A stretch of DNA of 64,000 nt, from the NCBI GenBank assembly GCA_026398815.1, contig JAPLSA010000008.1:186001-250000 (forward strand), given 5' to 3'. Position numbers and translations under genes: made by a program. Below are positions 25,590-34,737 of this stretch, piece after piece; within the stretch, counting starts at the first letter, position 1; every line of letters starts with the position of its first letter. Source of the stretch: Gammaproteobacteria bacterium. GTDB taxonomy: Bacteria > Pseudomonadota > Gammaproteobacteria > Nevskiales > Nevskiaceae. The notes below the pieces were generated by a model, which had not been told where the DNA came from, did no database searches, and saw only the letters and a list, made by a program, of their open reading frames with translations.

Positions 25590-26878
25590 GGCGAACGCCC
25601 CGCATTCGGGTCCGGGCTGCTGGCGGCGTAGCCGCGCAGGGTGACGAAATCGTCGGCGTCGTCGGTGGCCTGGGTGTTGGCTGCGCCGATCGTCGTGGTG
25701 ACCTCGGCGTCCGGCACGGTGACGGTGCCGGCATCGTCGGTGACGCCGACCGCGATGCTCACCGTCGGGTCGTCGCTGGTCCAGGCGACATGGCGGCTGA
25801 TCGGCCGCGTGACCCCGTCGGCGAACAGGCCGCTGGCCACCAGCAGGCCGGTGTCGGGATAGCGGATGCGCAGATCTTCCGGCGCCAAGGTCACCCGCAG
25901 CAGCGCGGTATCGGTGACCTGCCAGCGCTTGCTGGCGATGCTCAGGCTGCGATCCGGCAGCCGCAGCGTGAAGCCGGTCGGCGCGTCGGCGGCATCGACA
26001 GCCTGCACGTACAGACGGGTGTCGCCGCGTGCCACGGTCAGCCGGTCGTCGTCGAGGTCATCGATCTCGATCTGGCTTGCCAGGTTCTGCGCCACGCTGT
26101 CGGCCGTCGCGAAACGGGCGCTGACCGTCAGTGCCTCGCTGTAGCCCTCTGGCAACCGCAGTTCGCTGCCCTGCTCGTAATCGACCTGCAACGCCGTCGG
26201 CGTCGATACCCGCAGCGGCAGGCTGACTTCGCGGCCGCAGCCGGGCACCCGCGCCACCAGCGTGGCCGACTGGCCGTCGCGGGCGCTGTTGGCGCTGACC
26301 ACGCCGGTGCCTGCGTCGACGGCCGCGATCGCGGTCGGCGCAGCGAACTGCCACTGGGCGGAGGTCGTGACATCCAGCTCCGGCCGCTGCGCGGTGGGCC
26401 GCAGCAGCAGCTGGAACGGCTGGTCGAGATCGGGCACCAGATCGGTCAGCGCCGGCGCGATCCGCAGCCCGGCCAGCGCCACCACCTCCACGCTGGCGCT
26501 GGCGCTGAACTCGGAGAACGTCGCGGTCAGCTGCGCCTGGCCCGGCTTCAGGCCGATCACCGAACCGGCCGGCACCACTACGCCGTCAGGCCCGGCGTTG
26601 ACGCCGTCCGACACGTAGACGGTGTCCGGCGCCGACGACGTCCAGACCACGCGGCTGGAGAAATCGCCGGTGCTGGCGTCGTCGCCGGCAAACACCAGCA
26701 CCGCCGTGACCTGGGCGGCCACGCATTCCGGCACCTGGATGCTGCCGGTCGCGGTGCTGCCGTAGGCGAGGTAGAGCCCGGTCGGACCGGTGCCGCTGCC
26801 GACCGTGAGGTCGGCGCCGCCACAGGCCGCGAGCAGGCCGGCCGCTGCCAGCGCGGCCAGGGATGAAAGCCTCGGCAT
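25586..26878 (-). CDS. Large lipoprotein with Ig-like/bacterial surface repeats
   Basis: The 430-residue protein has a lipoprotein signal (LAALAAAGLLAACGGADL) and a beta-rich body. Segments such as VVWTSSAPDTVYVSDGVNAG and KPGQAQLTATFSEFSASASV match the pattern of bacterial Ig-like (Big2) repeats, and a further Big2-like unit (HVAWTSDDPTVSIAV) is near the C-terminus. The ATG at 26878 follows the NHL lipoprotein stop by 7 nt. No enzymatic motif is visible; it is probably a surface or periplasmic structural or binding protein. Its stop overlaps the next GTG. Confidence 0.75.
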   Translation of the reverse strand: MPRLSSLAALAAAGLLAACGGADLTVGSGTGPTGLYLAYGSTATGSIQVPECVAAQVTAVLVFAGDDASTGDFSSRVVWTSSAPDTVYVSDGVNAGPDGVVVPAGSVIGLKPGQAQLTATFSEFSASASVEVVALAGLRIAPALTDLVPDLDQPFQLLLRPTAQRPELDVTTSAQWQFAAPTAIAAVDAGTGVVSANSARDGQSATLVARVPGCGREVSLPLRVSTPTALQVDYEQGSELRLPEGYSEALTVSARFATADSVAQNLASQIEIDDLDDDRLTVARGDTRLYVQAVDAADAPTGFTLRLPDRSLSIASKRWQVTDTALLRVTLAPEDLRIRYPDTGLLVASGLFADGVTRPISRHVAWTSDDPTVSIAVGVTDDAGTVTVPDAEVTTTIGAANTQATDDADDFVTLRGYAASSPDPNAGRSP

Positions 26879-26885
26879 CGTCGGA

Positions 26886-28076
26886 TCAGCCCGGGAAGGC
26901 GAGCACGCGGTGGTTGTTGCGGTCGACCACGTACAGCACGTTGGCAAACACGCTGACACCCGTGGCCGACGACAGCGTGCGGGCGCTCGGCGTGTCGTCG
27001 GTGACGCCGTCCTGGTCGTCGTCGTTCGGCAGCCGGGCGCTGAAGCTGTCGCGGTCCTGCCCGTAGACGTCGACCGCCAGCGCATTGTTGGCAATCGGGA
27101 AGGCATCGAACTCCAGCACCCGGTTGTTGCCGGAGTCGGCGATCCAGATCCGCGTGCCGTCGGACGCGACCCCGAACGGCGTGCGCAGCGCGCCCTGGCC
27201 GACACCGGCGGTGACCCGCGAGAAATCGCTTTGGCCGATCACGAAACTGGCGTTGGCGCCGCTGCTGCGCGGCAGCTGCGACCAGACCAGCACCCGGTTG
27301 TTGCCGGAGTCGGCGACCAGCAGGCGGAAGCCGTCGCTCCAGATGCCGGCTGGCGAATTCAGGCCGTCCTCTTCGTCGTCGGCGACCGAGGTGGTGAAGG
27401 TCTGCTGGCCCAGCACCACATCCGCCGGCGTGCCGTTCGCGGTCGGCACGGTGTTCCAGATCAGCACCCGGTTGTTGTTCTGGTCGGACACGATCAGGCG
27501 GTTGTTGGCGACCGTTGCGGCCACCGGAAAGCTCAGCTTGTCGGCCGCCGTGCCCGGATCATCGGTCAGCAGGTCGACCTGCCCGACCACCACGTCCGGC
27601 GGCGTGTTGCCGACCGGCAGGCTGTTCCAGATCAGCACCCGGTTGTTGCCGGCATCGGCAACGATCAGCCGGCCATCGGCGATCGCGACGCTAGCCGGCA
27701 GGGCCATCCGCGTCGGGCCGGTGCCCGGCGTGCTGTCTGTGGCCGAATCCTGGCCGAGCACGAACAGCGCCGGCGTCGTCGCGGTCGGGATCTCGGCATA
27801 GCCGAGCACCCGGTGATTGCCGTAGTCGGCAATGAAGAAACGGCTGCCATCGGTGGCGATCGGGCCGAGCGGCTGGGCGATGCCGAGCGCCGACACCGCC
27901 ACGCCACGGTTGGCGCTGCCGGACACGTAGTCGGCCTGGCCGATGACGCGGGTGGCGCTGATCAGATCGGGCGTGTCGTCGCTGCTGCCGCCGCCACCAC
28001 AGGCAGCGAGCGACAGGACCGACAGCAGCAGCGAGGGCACCAGCAGGCGGCGAAACGGTGACGACGAGACAGGCAT
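26886..28076 (-). CDS. NHL-repeat beta-propeller lipoprotein
   Basis: The 396-residue protein has a lipoprotein signal (LLLSVLSLAACGGGGSSDD). It then carries about six NHL-type repeats built on the pattern 'LIVADAGNNRVLIWN', for example FFIADYGNHRVLGY, LIVSDQNNNRVLIWN, IWIADSGNNRVLEFD and LYVVDRNNHRVLAFPG. Such repeats fold as a beta-propeller used for binding. It is the first gene of the leftward lipoprotein-sigma run and reads from an upstream promoter within 28077-28220. Confidence 0.85.
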   Translation of the reverse strand: MPVSSSPFRRLLVPSLLLSVLSLAACGGGGSSDDTPDLISATRVIGQADYVSGSANRGVAVSALGIAQPLGPIATDGSRFFIADYGNHRVLGYAEIPTATTPALFVLGQDSATDSTPGTGPTRMALPASVAIADGRLIVADAGNNRVLIWNSLPVGNTPPDVVVGQVDLLTDDPGTAADKLSFPVAATVANNRLIVSDQNNNRVLIWNTVPTANGTPADVVLGQQTFTTSVADDEEDGLNSPAGIWSDGFRLLVADSGNNRVLVWSQLPRSSGANASFVIGQSDFSRVTAGVGQGALRTPFGVASDGTRIWIADSGNNRVLEFDAFPIANNALAVDVYGQDRDSFSARLPNDDDQDGVTDDTPSARTLSSATGVSVFANVLYVVDRNNHRVLAFPG

Positions 28077-28220
28077 GGGCGGGCTTCTTGAGTGAAGTGG
28101 AGACGGGAACTCGCGCTGCGGTCACGCAGCGCTGCTGCCACTTCAACGCGCCACCGGTGGGAATCCGTCGCCGCCGCCGAGCGATTTCGGCTGCAGCCGC
28201 CCGACCTCGCGCGCCGGCTT

Positions 28221-29018
28221 TCAGTCCAGCGGCGGCAGCCCGCGCACTCGCCGCCAGATCGCCTGGCCGGCGCGGTCGTAGGCGCGCACGGTGTCGAAGA
28301 ACGTGTGCCGGGCATCGACGTCGACCATCGGCGCCGGCAGCAGCGGATCAAACACCACCTGGCGGATCGCCTTGCGGCCCATCAGCAGCGCTTCGCGCGC
28401 TGCGACATCCGGCTCCAGCCGCGCCGCTCGCTGCAGCCAGGCCAGCAGGTCACGGCGCAGCGTGCGGTAGGCGGCGTTCAGCGCCGCGCCGTCCCACAGC
28501 GTGGCGATCCGCGCACTGCGCGCGGCATCGAACTGGCTGGCGACGAACACCGCCGCGTCGGCCTCCAGTCCCAGCTTGACCAGCCGCGCGCGCACCGCGT
28601 CGATGTCGGTCTCGATGTTGTCGGGCCGCACTTCCAGCCCCGGCTCCAGCGCCCGGAAGCCGAGCATGTCCAGCGCCCGCGTGCGGGCCTTGGTGCGGCT
28701 GCGGTCGCTGCGGCCGAGCGGCCCGCTGTGCACCACCAGCCAGCCGCCGCTCCACGCCCGCGTGCGGCTTTCGATGCTGCGCCAGGTGGCGACTTCGCCG
28801 GCCAGTTCGTGTGCCGCACCGCTCAGCCGGTATACGCCGCGATCGACCGCTTCGATCAGGCCTTCGGCCGACAGCCGCATCAGCGCGATGCGCACGTTGT
28901 TCTCGCGGATGCCGAGCAGCGCCGCGCCGCTGATCGCCTCACGCGCCGACAGCGGCTCGCCTTCGATGGCCAGCAGCAGGTCGAGGATCAGGGTCTTGGC
29001 GGTCAGCGGCGTGGTCAT
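28221..29018 (-). CDS. PaaX-family transcriptional regulator
   Basis: PaaX proteins repress aromatic or fatty-acid catabolic genes and are released by CoA thioesters. The 265-residue protein has the N-terminal winged helix (LILDLLLAIEGEPLSAREAI, then IRENNVRIALMRLSAEGLI) and the PaaX central and C-terminal domains (WSGGWLVVHSGPLGRSDRSR). The ATG at 29018 fits the homology; an ATG at 29075 in frame would add 19 residues across the operator. It diverges from the crotonase-desaturase operon. Confidence 0.82.
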   Translation of the reverse strand: MTTPLTAKTLILDLLLAIEGEPLSAREAISGAALLGIRENNVRIALMRLSAEGLIEAVDRGVYRLSGAAHELAGEVATWRSIESRTRAWSGGWLVVHSGPLGRSDRSRTKARTRALDMLGFRALEPGLEVRPDNIETDIDAVRARLVKLGLEADAAVFVASQFDAARSARIATLWDGAALNAAYRTLRRDLLAWLQRAARLEPDVAAREALLMGRKAIRQVVFDPLLPAPMVDVDARHTFFDTVRAYDRAGQAIWRRVRGLPPLD

Positions 29019-29049
29019 CGCGGAAGGATACCGGTTGCGCCGCTGGATC

Positions 29050-29086
29050 ATTACCGATAACGTCTCGACATGCACAAATCAGTAAT
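29050..29086. promoter_or_regulatory. Inverted-repeat operator candidate between paaX-like gene and crotonase gene
   Basis: ATTACCGAT at 29050-29058 and ATCAGTAAT at 29078-29086 match as an inverted repeat in 8 of 9 positions, 19 bp apart. The repeat sits in the divergent promoter of the PaaX-type regulator and ends 6 bp before the crotonase ATG, where a repressor would be effective. Confidence 0.5.
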
Positions 29087-29092
29087 GAAACG

Positions 29093-29896
29093 ATGAGCCC
29101 GCTCGTGCAGGTCGATCGCGCGCCGCCGCTGCTGACCGTCACCATCAACCGGCCGGAGGTCCGCAACTGCGTCGACCGGCCGACTGCCGATGCGCTGGTC
29201 GCCGCCTTCGAGGCCTTCGACCGCGATCCAGAACTGCGGGTGGCGATCCTGACCGGTGCCGGCGGCGCCTTCTGCGCCGGTGCCGATCTGAAAGCGGTCA
29301 GCAGCGGCGATCCGGCGCGGATCAACCATGTCGGCGTCGACGGCAGCGGCCCGCTCGGGCCGACCCGGCTGCGGCTGTCGAAGCCGGTCATCGCCGCGGT
29401 GGCCGGTCCGGCCGTGGCCGGCGGCCTAGAACTGGCGCTGTGGTGCGATCTGCGGGTTGCCGACGACAGCGCCGTGTTCGGCGTCTTCTGCCGACGCTGG
29501 GGCGTGCCGCTGATCGACGGCGGCACCGTGCGGCTGCCGAGGCTGATCGGCCAGTCGCGGGCGCTGGACATGATCCTGACCGGCCGCGCCGTCGGTGCCG
29601 ACGAAGCCTTCGCGATCGGCTTGGCCAATCGCCGGGTGCCGGCCGGAGAGGCGCTGAACGCGGCGACCGCGCTGGCGCTGGAGCTGAGCGCCTTCCCGCA
29701 GGCCTGCCTGCGTAGCGATCGCCAGAGCGCGCTGGATCAGTGGTCGTTGAGCGAGGCCGAGGCGATCGCCCACGAGTTCGCGCTCGGCCACGCCACCATC
29801 CAGACCGGCGAAACCCGCGCCGGCGCCACCCGTTTTGCCGAAGGGCTGGGCCGTCACGGCCAGTTCTCAGGCACCGGCCCGGAGGCCGCCCGATGA
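29093..29896 (+). CDS. Enoyl-CoA hydratase/isomerase (crotonase) family protein
   Basis: The 267-residue protein has the crotonase fold: TINRPEVRNCVDRPTADALV, the oxyanion-hole segments AILTGAGGAFCAGADLKAV and AAVAGPAVAGGLELALWCDL, and the LPRLIGQSRALDMILTGRAV helix. Acidic residues of classical hydratases are partly retained (one Asp in PLIDGGTVRLP), so an isomerase or hydratase role is open. It overlaps the following desaturase gene by ATGA and is likely controlled by the PaaX-type repressor. Confidence 0.9.
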   Translation: MSPLVQVDRAPPLLTVTINRPEVRNCVDRPTADALVAAFEAFDRDPELRVAILTGAGGAFCAGADLKAVSSGDPARINHVGVDGSGPLGPTRLRLSKPVIAAVAGPAVAGGLELALWCDLRVADDSAVFGVFCRRWGVPLIDGGTVRLPRLIGQSRALDMILTGRAVGADEAFAIGLANRRVPAGEALNAATALALELSAFPQACLRSDRQSALDQWSLSEAEAIAHEFALGHATIQTGETRAGATRFAEGLGRHGQFSGTGPEAAR

Positions 29897-30852
29897 AGAC
29901 CTACACCCTGGACCCTGCGCTGCGCGAGCAGCTGAAAGTGCGCTCCAACTGGCGCGGCGCGGCGTCAGTGGCGCAGGACTACGTCCTGCTGGTGGCCGCC
30001 TTCGCGCTGCCGATCGTCTGGCCGCATCCGCTGGCCTGGCTGCTGTCGGTGCTGATGCTCTGCGGCGTGCATGTCGGCCTCGCGATCCTGACCCACGAGG
30101 CCGCGCACAAGTCGCTGTTCGCCAGCAGCCGGGTCAACGACTGGGTTGGCCAGTACCTGTGCGCGCTGCCGAACTTCAACCACATGCCGATGTACCGCGC
30201 CTACCACATGGCCCATCACCGGCTGGCCGGCACGCCGGACGATCCGGACCGGATCATGGTCGACCGCTATCCGGTGTCGAAGGCCAATCTGCGCCGCAAG
30301 CTGCTGCGCGACCTGTCCGGGCAGTCCGGCGTGAAGTTCCTGATCGGCATCGTCGCGATGACTGCCGGCTACTGGAAGTTCCAGCAGAACGGCGTGGTCG
30401 AGAAGCTGGCGTACGACCGTCCGCAGCGCTTCACCGACTACGCCGGCCGCTTCCTGCGCCGCGGCGGCGCGATTTCGATCGTTTGGCAGCTGGCAATCTG
30501 GGGCGCGCTGCATGCGCTCGGCCATGGCGAGTTGTACCTGCTCTGGGCGCTGGCCTTCCTGATCCCGTTCCCGCTGACCATGCGCGTGCGCGTGCTGGCC
30601 GACCACGGCGCGATCCACGATCCGGACTCCACCGATCCGCTGCTGCACGCACGCACCACGCGACTGAACTGGATCGAGAAGCTGCTGTTCGCGCCGCATC
30701 ATGAGCATTACCACCTGGAGCATCACCTGATGCCCTCGTGCCCGCACTGGAACCTGCCGAAGCTGCATGCGCGGCTGGTCGCCGACGGCGTGATTCCGCC
30801 GGCCAATCAGGCGAACGGCATGCTCGAGGTGCTGCGCCGCGTGACCCGCTGA
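29893..30852 (+). CDS. Membrane fatty acid desaturase
   Basis: The 319-residue di-iron membrane desaturase has the three His boxes. These are H68-E-A-A-H72 in THEAAHKS, YHMAHHRLAG about 30 residues later, and HHEHYHLEHHL near the C-terminus. Hydrophobic spans surround them (VLLVAAFALPIVW, WLLSVLMLCGVHVGLAILT). The ATG overlaps the crotonase stop, so the pair forms one operon. It may act on fatty acyl chains or on another hydrophobic substrate; regioselectivity cannot be read. Confidence 0.9.
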   Translation: MKTYTLDPALREQLKVRSNWRGAASVAQDYVLLVAAFALPIVWPHPLAWLLSVLMLCGVHVGLAILTHEAAHKSLFASSRVNDWVGQYLCALPNFNHMPMYRAYHMAHHRLAGTPDDPDRIMVDRYPVSKANLRRKLLRDLSGQSGVKFLIGIVAMTAGYWKFQQNGVVEKLAYDRPQRFTDYAGRFLRRGGAISIVWQLAIWGALHALGHGELYLLWALAFLIPFPLTMRVRVLADHGAIHDPDSTDPLLHARTTRLNWIEKLLFAPHHEHYHLEHHLMPSCPHWNLPKLHARLVADGVIPPANQANGMLEVLRRVTR

Positions 30853-30856
30853 AGCC

Positions 30857-31702
30857 TCAGGCGGCGGCGATCGTGGTCCGGTGCAGCAGCCGGTGATGGC
30901 CGGCGTAGCCGCCGGTCGCGGCGTGCAGCAGCGAGCGGTTGTCCCAGATCACCAGCATCTGCGGCTGCCAGCGGTGGCGGTACTGGAACTCCGGCCGTGA
31001 CTGCCACTGGTACAGCTCGAACAGCAGCGGCAGCGCCTCGGCATCGTCCATGCCGTCGATGCCGATGATGTAGCCGAAGCAGCCGAACAGCCCTTCCCGG
31101 CCGGTTTCCGGATGGCGGCGGATCAGCGGATGGCGCTGCACGGCCTCGGCGTCACTCGACGGCCGGATCACCATCGAGCGCCCGGGCTGGTCGCGTGCGC
31201 CGTAGAGACCATCCGGCGCGTAGGCCTTCTTCGCCGAGTGCAGCGCGACGCGCCCTTCGAGGCGCTGGCGCAGCGCGTCCGGCATCGCCTCCAGCGCCGC
31301 ATGCTGGTTGGCGAACAGCGTGTCGCCGCCGACTGGTGGAATGACGATGCCGTACAGGCAGGTGCCGGCCGGCGGACGCGGCTGGAAACTCCAGTCGCTG
31401 TGCCAGGTCTCGGCGAACAGCGACGAACACTCGTCGGCGCGCCGCTCGACTGCGATGACATGCCGGCGGCCCGGGATCGGCGCGATGAACGGGTCTTCGC
31501 CAAAGCCACCGAACGCGCGGGTGACGCGTTCGAGATCGTCGTCGGACAGCGGCTGGCCCGGGAACGACAGCACCTGATGCTGCAGCCAGAGCGCGCGCAG
31601 CCGGGCCACTATTGCTGCCGGCAAAGGCTGCGACAGATCGACACCGGTCACGGTCGCACCGCAGGCCTGGCCGGAAGGAATGACGTCGAAGGAGGCGGAC
31701 AT
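30857..31702 (-). CDS. TauD/TfdA-family Fe(II)/2-oxoglutarate dioxygenase
   Basis: The 281-residue protein has the family N-terminus (GATVTGVDLSQPLPAAIVAR), the iron-binding HxD in AETWHSDWSFQP and the distal His plus 2-oxoglutarate Arg region in IWDNRSLLHAATGGYAGHHR. LLHRTTI follows. Family members hydroxylate taurine, aryloxyalkanoates or similar small acids; the substrate is not clear and no sulfonate transporter is near. It is convergent with the desaturase gene, with only 4 nt between stops. Confidence 0.9.
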   Translation of the reverse strand: MSASFDVIPSGQACGATVTGVDLSQPLPAAIVARLRALWLQHQVLSFPGQPLSDDDLERVTRAFGGFGEDPFIAPIPGRRHVIAVERRADECSSLFAETWHSDWSFQPRPPAGTCLYGIVIPPVGGDTLFANQHAALEAMPDALRQRLEGRVALHSAKKAYAPDGLYGARDQPGRSMVIRPSSDAEAVQRHPLIRRHPETGREGLFGCFGYIIGIDGMDDAEALPLLFELYQWQSRPEFQYRHRWQPQMLVIWDNRSLLHAATGGYAGHHRLLHRTTIAAA

Positions 31703-31916
31703 GCCGTGAGTCTGCCGCAGGACGCGGGCCGGCGCGCCGCCCCGCTAGGGCCATGCCGCTGGGCAATCTCTACCAGCGGCCGCGAGGCGGGTAGCAGCGG
31801 CGGCACTGTGAACAGTCGGTTACATTTTCCTGACAGGCCCTTCAGATTTGGCATGGCGATTGCCATCCTCTGTGCCAGGTCCGCGCCTTGACCTCATTCC
31901 GACTGGAGATTGCGTG

Positions 31917-34610
31917 ATGATGCGATTGATCGTGGCAGCTGCCGCCGCCTTTTCGGCCATCGGCAGCGCCGCCGCTGCCGACAGCCTGTCGCCGCCCCCG
32001 GCGAACTTCGACGCCTCGTTCGCCAGCCCCAGCACGGCGCAGAGCACCAGCCTGCGCAACAGCGCCGCCAGCATCGCCCGCATCGCGCCACGCCGCGCCG
32101 GCCTGGCGTCGACGGTCGACGCCGCGCTCGGCGCCGCCACCTTCCTGTGGGCGGCCGACGGCAGCGCCATCGTGCCGGCAGCTGCGCTGACACCCGCCGC
32201 GCTGGCCGTGGCCCGGGCGCGCGAATACGCGGGCCGGCAGGCGTCGCTGCTGGGCGTCAGCCGCGCCGATCTCGATGCCGCGACGGCGCGCGTCGTCCAC
32301 ACCAGCCGCGACGGCGCCAGCATCGTCCGCCTGCAGCAGTCGGTCGACGGCATTGAGGTGTTCAATCGCCAGTTCAGCGTGCTGATCGGCAGCAGCGGCG
32401 AACACGTCGCCACCTCCGGCTACTTCGCCGGCACCAACAGCACGGGCGGACCGCTGCGGCTGGGCGCCGCCCAGGCGGTGGCCGCCGCGATCGCTGACGC
32501 CGGCGGCCAGGTGCTGGCCGCCGCGCTGCGACCATCGACCGGCAGCGGCCGCTACACCGCGTTCCGGGTGGCGCCGGCCGGCGACCTCAGCCTGAGCCGC
32601 GAGCCACGCGCCCGCCGCGTCTACTTCCCGCTGGCTGATCGGCTGGTGGCCGGCTGGTACGTGGAAGTGGTCGGCGGCGGCAGCGATGGCACGACGCGCG
32701 CCTACGGCACGGTGATCTCGGCGGAAACCGGCGCCGTGCTGTTCCGCAAGAACCTGGTCGACCAGGCGGTGCACAGCTACCGCGTGTTTGCCGACGCCGA
32801 CGGCATCCACCAGCCGTTCGACGCGCCCATCGGCAACGGCCTGGCGCCGTTCCCGGGCGCCACGCCTGCCACTATCCAGCCCAGGGTCAGCGCGGTGGCC
32901 AACCTGGTGACGCTCGACGCCGGGCCGATCTCCACCGGCGATCCCTGGCTGCCGGCCGGCGCGACCACCACCACCGGCAACAACACCGACGCCTATCTCG
33001 ACAACGGCCTGCTGTTCGGCGCGCCGGCTTCCGCCACGCTGACCGATGGCTACCAGCCGCGCACCAACGATGTGCGCGCCACGCTGACCGGCCCGGCCAC
33101 GTTCGATCATTCGATCACCGCCGACGCCGATCCGGCTGGCGCCACAGCGCGGCAGGCGGCAATCGTCAACCTGTTCTATCTGAACAACTGGCTGCACGAC
33201 ATTTTCTACGACCGCGGCCTCAACGAGGCTGCCGGCAACGCCCAGACCAGCAACTACGGCCGTGGCGGCGACGGCGGCGATCCGGTGCTCGCCGAAGGCC
33301 AGGACGCCTCGGGCCGGAACAACGCGAACATGCTGACGCCGGCCGACGGCAGCAGCCCGCGCATGCAGATGTACCTGTTCGATGGCCCGATCAAGGGCGC
33401 GGTGCGGGTCACTGCCCCCGCTCAGGGGCCGGCGCTGGTGTTCAGCACCGCGAGCTTCGGCCCGCAGACCTTCGACGTGTCCGCGCCGATCGCGGTCGCC
33501 AACGAGCGCGGTGGAATTTCCAGCAGCGATGGCTGCGCCGGCGGCCAGCCGCTGCCGCTGACCGGCACCACCTTGCCAGCCGCGGCCGATCGCAAGCTGC
33601 GCGGCAAGATCGCGCTGATCGATCGCGGCAACTGCGCGTTCTCCACCAAGGCGCAGTTCGCGTCCGCCAGCGGCGCGGTCGGCCTGATCGTGATCAACAA
33701 CGATCCGCTCGCCGATCCGATCCCGATGGGCAATGCCGATGTGCCGCAGCTGCCGGTGAACCTGCCGCTGCCGGCCACTACCGACGGGCTGTACCGCATT
33801 CCGGCGGTGATGATCCGGCAGGACGCGGGCCAGTCGCTGAAGGCGCAGCTGGCGCGCGGCCAGGCGCTGCGCATGCGGCTCAACCGCCTGCCGTCGACCG
33901 ACTTCGATGGCACGCTCGACAACCAGATCATCGTCCACGAGTTCTTCCACTACGTGTCGAACCGCCTGGTCGGCGATGCCAGCGGCCTGTCGAATTCGCA
34001 GGGTCGCGGCATGGGCGAAGGCTGGAGCGATTTCGCGGCGCTGATGCTGACCGCGCGCCCGGACGATCTGGCAGTGCCCGGCAATGCCGGCTACGGCGGC
34101 ACCTATCCGCTGGCCTACTACGCCACCGCCAGCTTCAACGCGGCTTACCAGTACTTCGGCATCCGCCGCCAGCCGTTCTCGCGCAACTTCGCGTTCAACT
34201 CGCTGACCTTCCGGCACATCCAGAACGGCACGCCGCTGCCGGTCGGCACGCCGACCGCATTCGGGCAGGACGGCGCCGACAATGCAGAGGTCCACAACAC
34301 CGGCGAGATCTGGGCCAACATGCTCTGGGAAGGCTATTCGACGATGCTGGCCAGCGGCCGCTACGGCTTCAGCGAAAGCCGCGAACGGATGATGGATTAC
34401 GTGATCGGCGGCCTGAAGCTGACGCCGAACGCGCCGACCCTGCTGGAAGCGCGCGACGCCGTGCTGGCGGTGGCGATGGCCCGTTCGCAGGCCGACTACC
34501 TGGATCTGCTGCGCGGCTTCGCCCGTCGCGGTGCCGGCGTCGGCGCGACCGGACCGGCGCGCAACTCCACCGACCACGTCGGCGTCGTCGAAAGCTACGC
34601 CGCGCCGTAA
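31917..34610 (+). CDS. Secreted M36-family (fungalysin-type) metalloprotease with PA domain
   Basis: The 897-residue protein has a Sec signal peptide (MMRLIVAAAAAFSAIGSAAA), a fungalysin propeptide-like region, and the M36 catalytic domain. The zinc motif H674-E-F-F-H678 lies in IVHEFFHYVSNRL, with the third ligand Glu in GMGEGWSDFAALM. A protease-associated (PA) domain is inserted before the zinc motif (KIALIDRGNCAFSTKAQFAS, then GAVGLIVINND). GGAG precedes the ATG at 31917; a second ATG follows at once. An in-frame extension to 31848 is rejected. It stands alone with its own terminator. Confidence 0.9.
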   Translation: MMRLIVAAAAAFSAIGSAAAADSLSPPPANFDASFASPSTAQSTSLRNSAASIARIAPRRAGLASTVDAALGAATFLWAADGSAIVPAAALTPAALAVARAREYAGRQASLLGVSRADLDAATARVVHTSRDGASIVRLQQSVDGIEVFNRQFSVLIGSSGEHVATSGYFAGTNSTGGPLRLGAAQAVAAAIADAGGQVLAAALRPSTGSGRYTAFRVAPAGDLSLSREPRARRVYFPLADRLVAGWYVEVVGGGSDGTTRAYGTVISAETGAVLFRKNLVDQAVHSYRVFADADGIHQPFDAPIGNGLAPFPGATPATIQPRVSAVANLVTLDAGPISTGDPWLPAGATTTTGNNTDAYLDNGLLFGAPASATLTDGYQPRTNDVRATLTGPATFDHSITADADPAGATARQAAIVNLFYLNNWLHDIFYDRGLNEAAGNAQTSNYGRGGDGGDPVLAEGQDASGRNNANMLTPADGSSPRMQMYLFDGPIKGAVRVTAPAQGPALVFSTASFGPQTFDVSAPIAVANERGGISSSDGCAGGQPLPLTGTTLPAAADRKLRGKIALIDRGNCAFSTKAQFASASGAVGLIVINNDPLADPIPMGNADVPQLPVNLPLPATTDGLYRIPAVMIRQDAGQSLKAQLARGQALRMRLNRLPSTDFDGTLDNQIIVHEFFHYVSNRLVGDASGLSNSQGRGMGEGWSDFAALMLTARPDDLAVPGNAGYGGTYPLAYYATASFNAAYQYFGIRRQPFSRNFAFNSLTFRHIQNGTPLPVGTPTAFGQDGADNAEVHNTGEIWANMLWEGYSTMLASGRYGFSESRERMMDYVIGGLKLTPNAPTLLEARDAVLAVAMARSQADYLDLLRGFARRGAGVGATGPARNSTDHVGVVESYAAP

Positions 34611-34627
34611 ACGGCCGGCGGCACCCT

Positions 34628-34668
34628 GCCTCGCCACCGCCGTGCTTTCCGGCGGCGGCGAGGCTTTT
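34628..34668 (+). terminator. Rho-independent terminator after the M36 protease gene
   Basis: GCCTCGCCACCGCCG (34628-34642) pairs with CGGCGGCGGCGAGGC (34650-34664) with one mismatch and is followed by TTTT. Confidence 0.85.
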
Positions 34669-34737
34669 CATTTCACCATGACTCCAGCATCGATCTTTGC
34701 TGGACCACTCGGAAGCTGAAGCGTCTTCGTAAGTTCG

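Noticed and set aside
31842-34637. 931-residue open frame on the minus strand
   Set aside because: It mirrors the M36 protease, whose strand has the HEFFH zinc motif, signal peptide and terminator.
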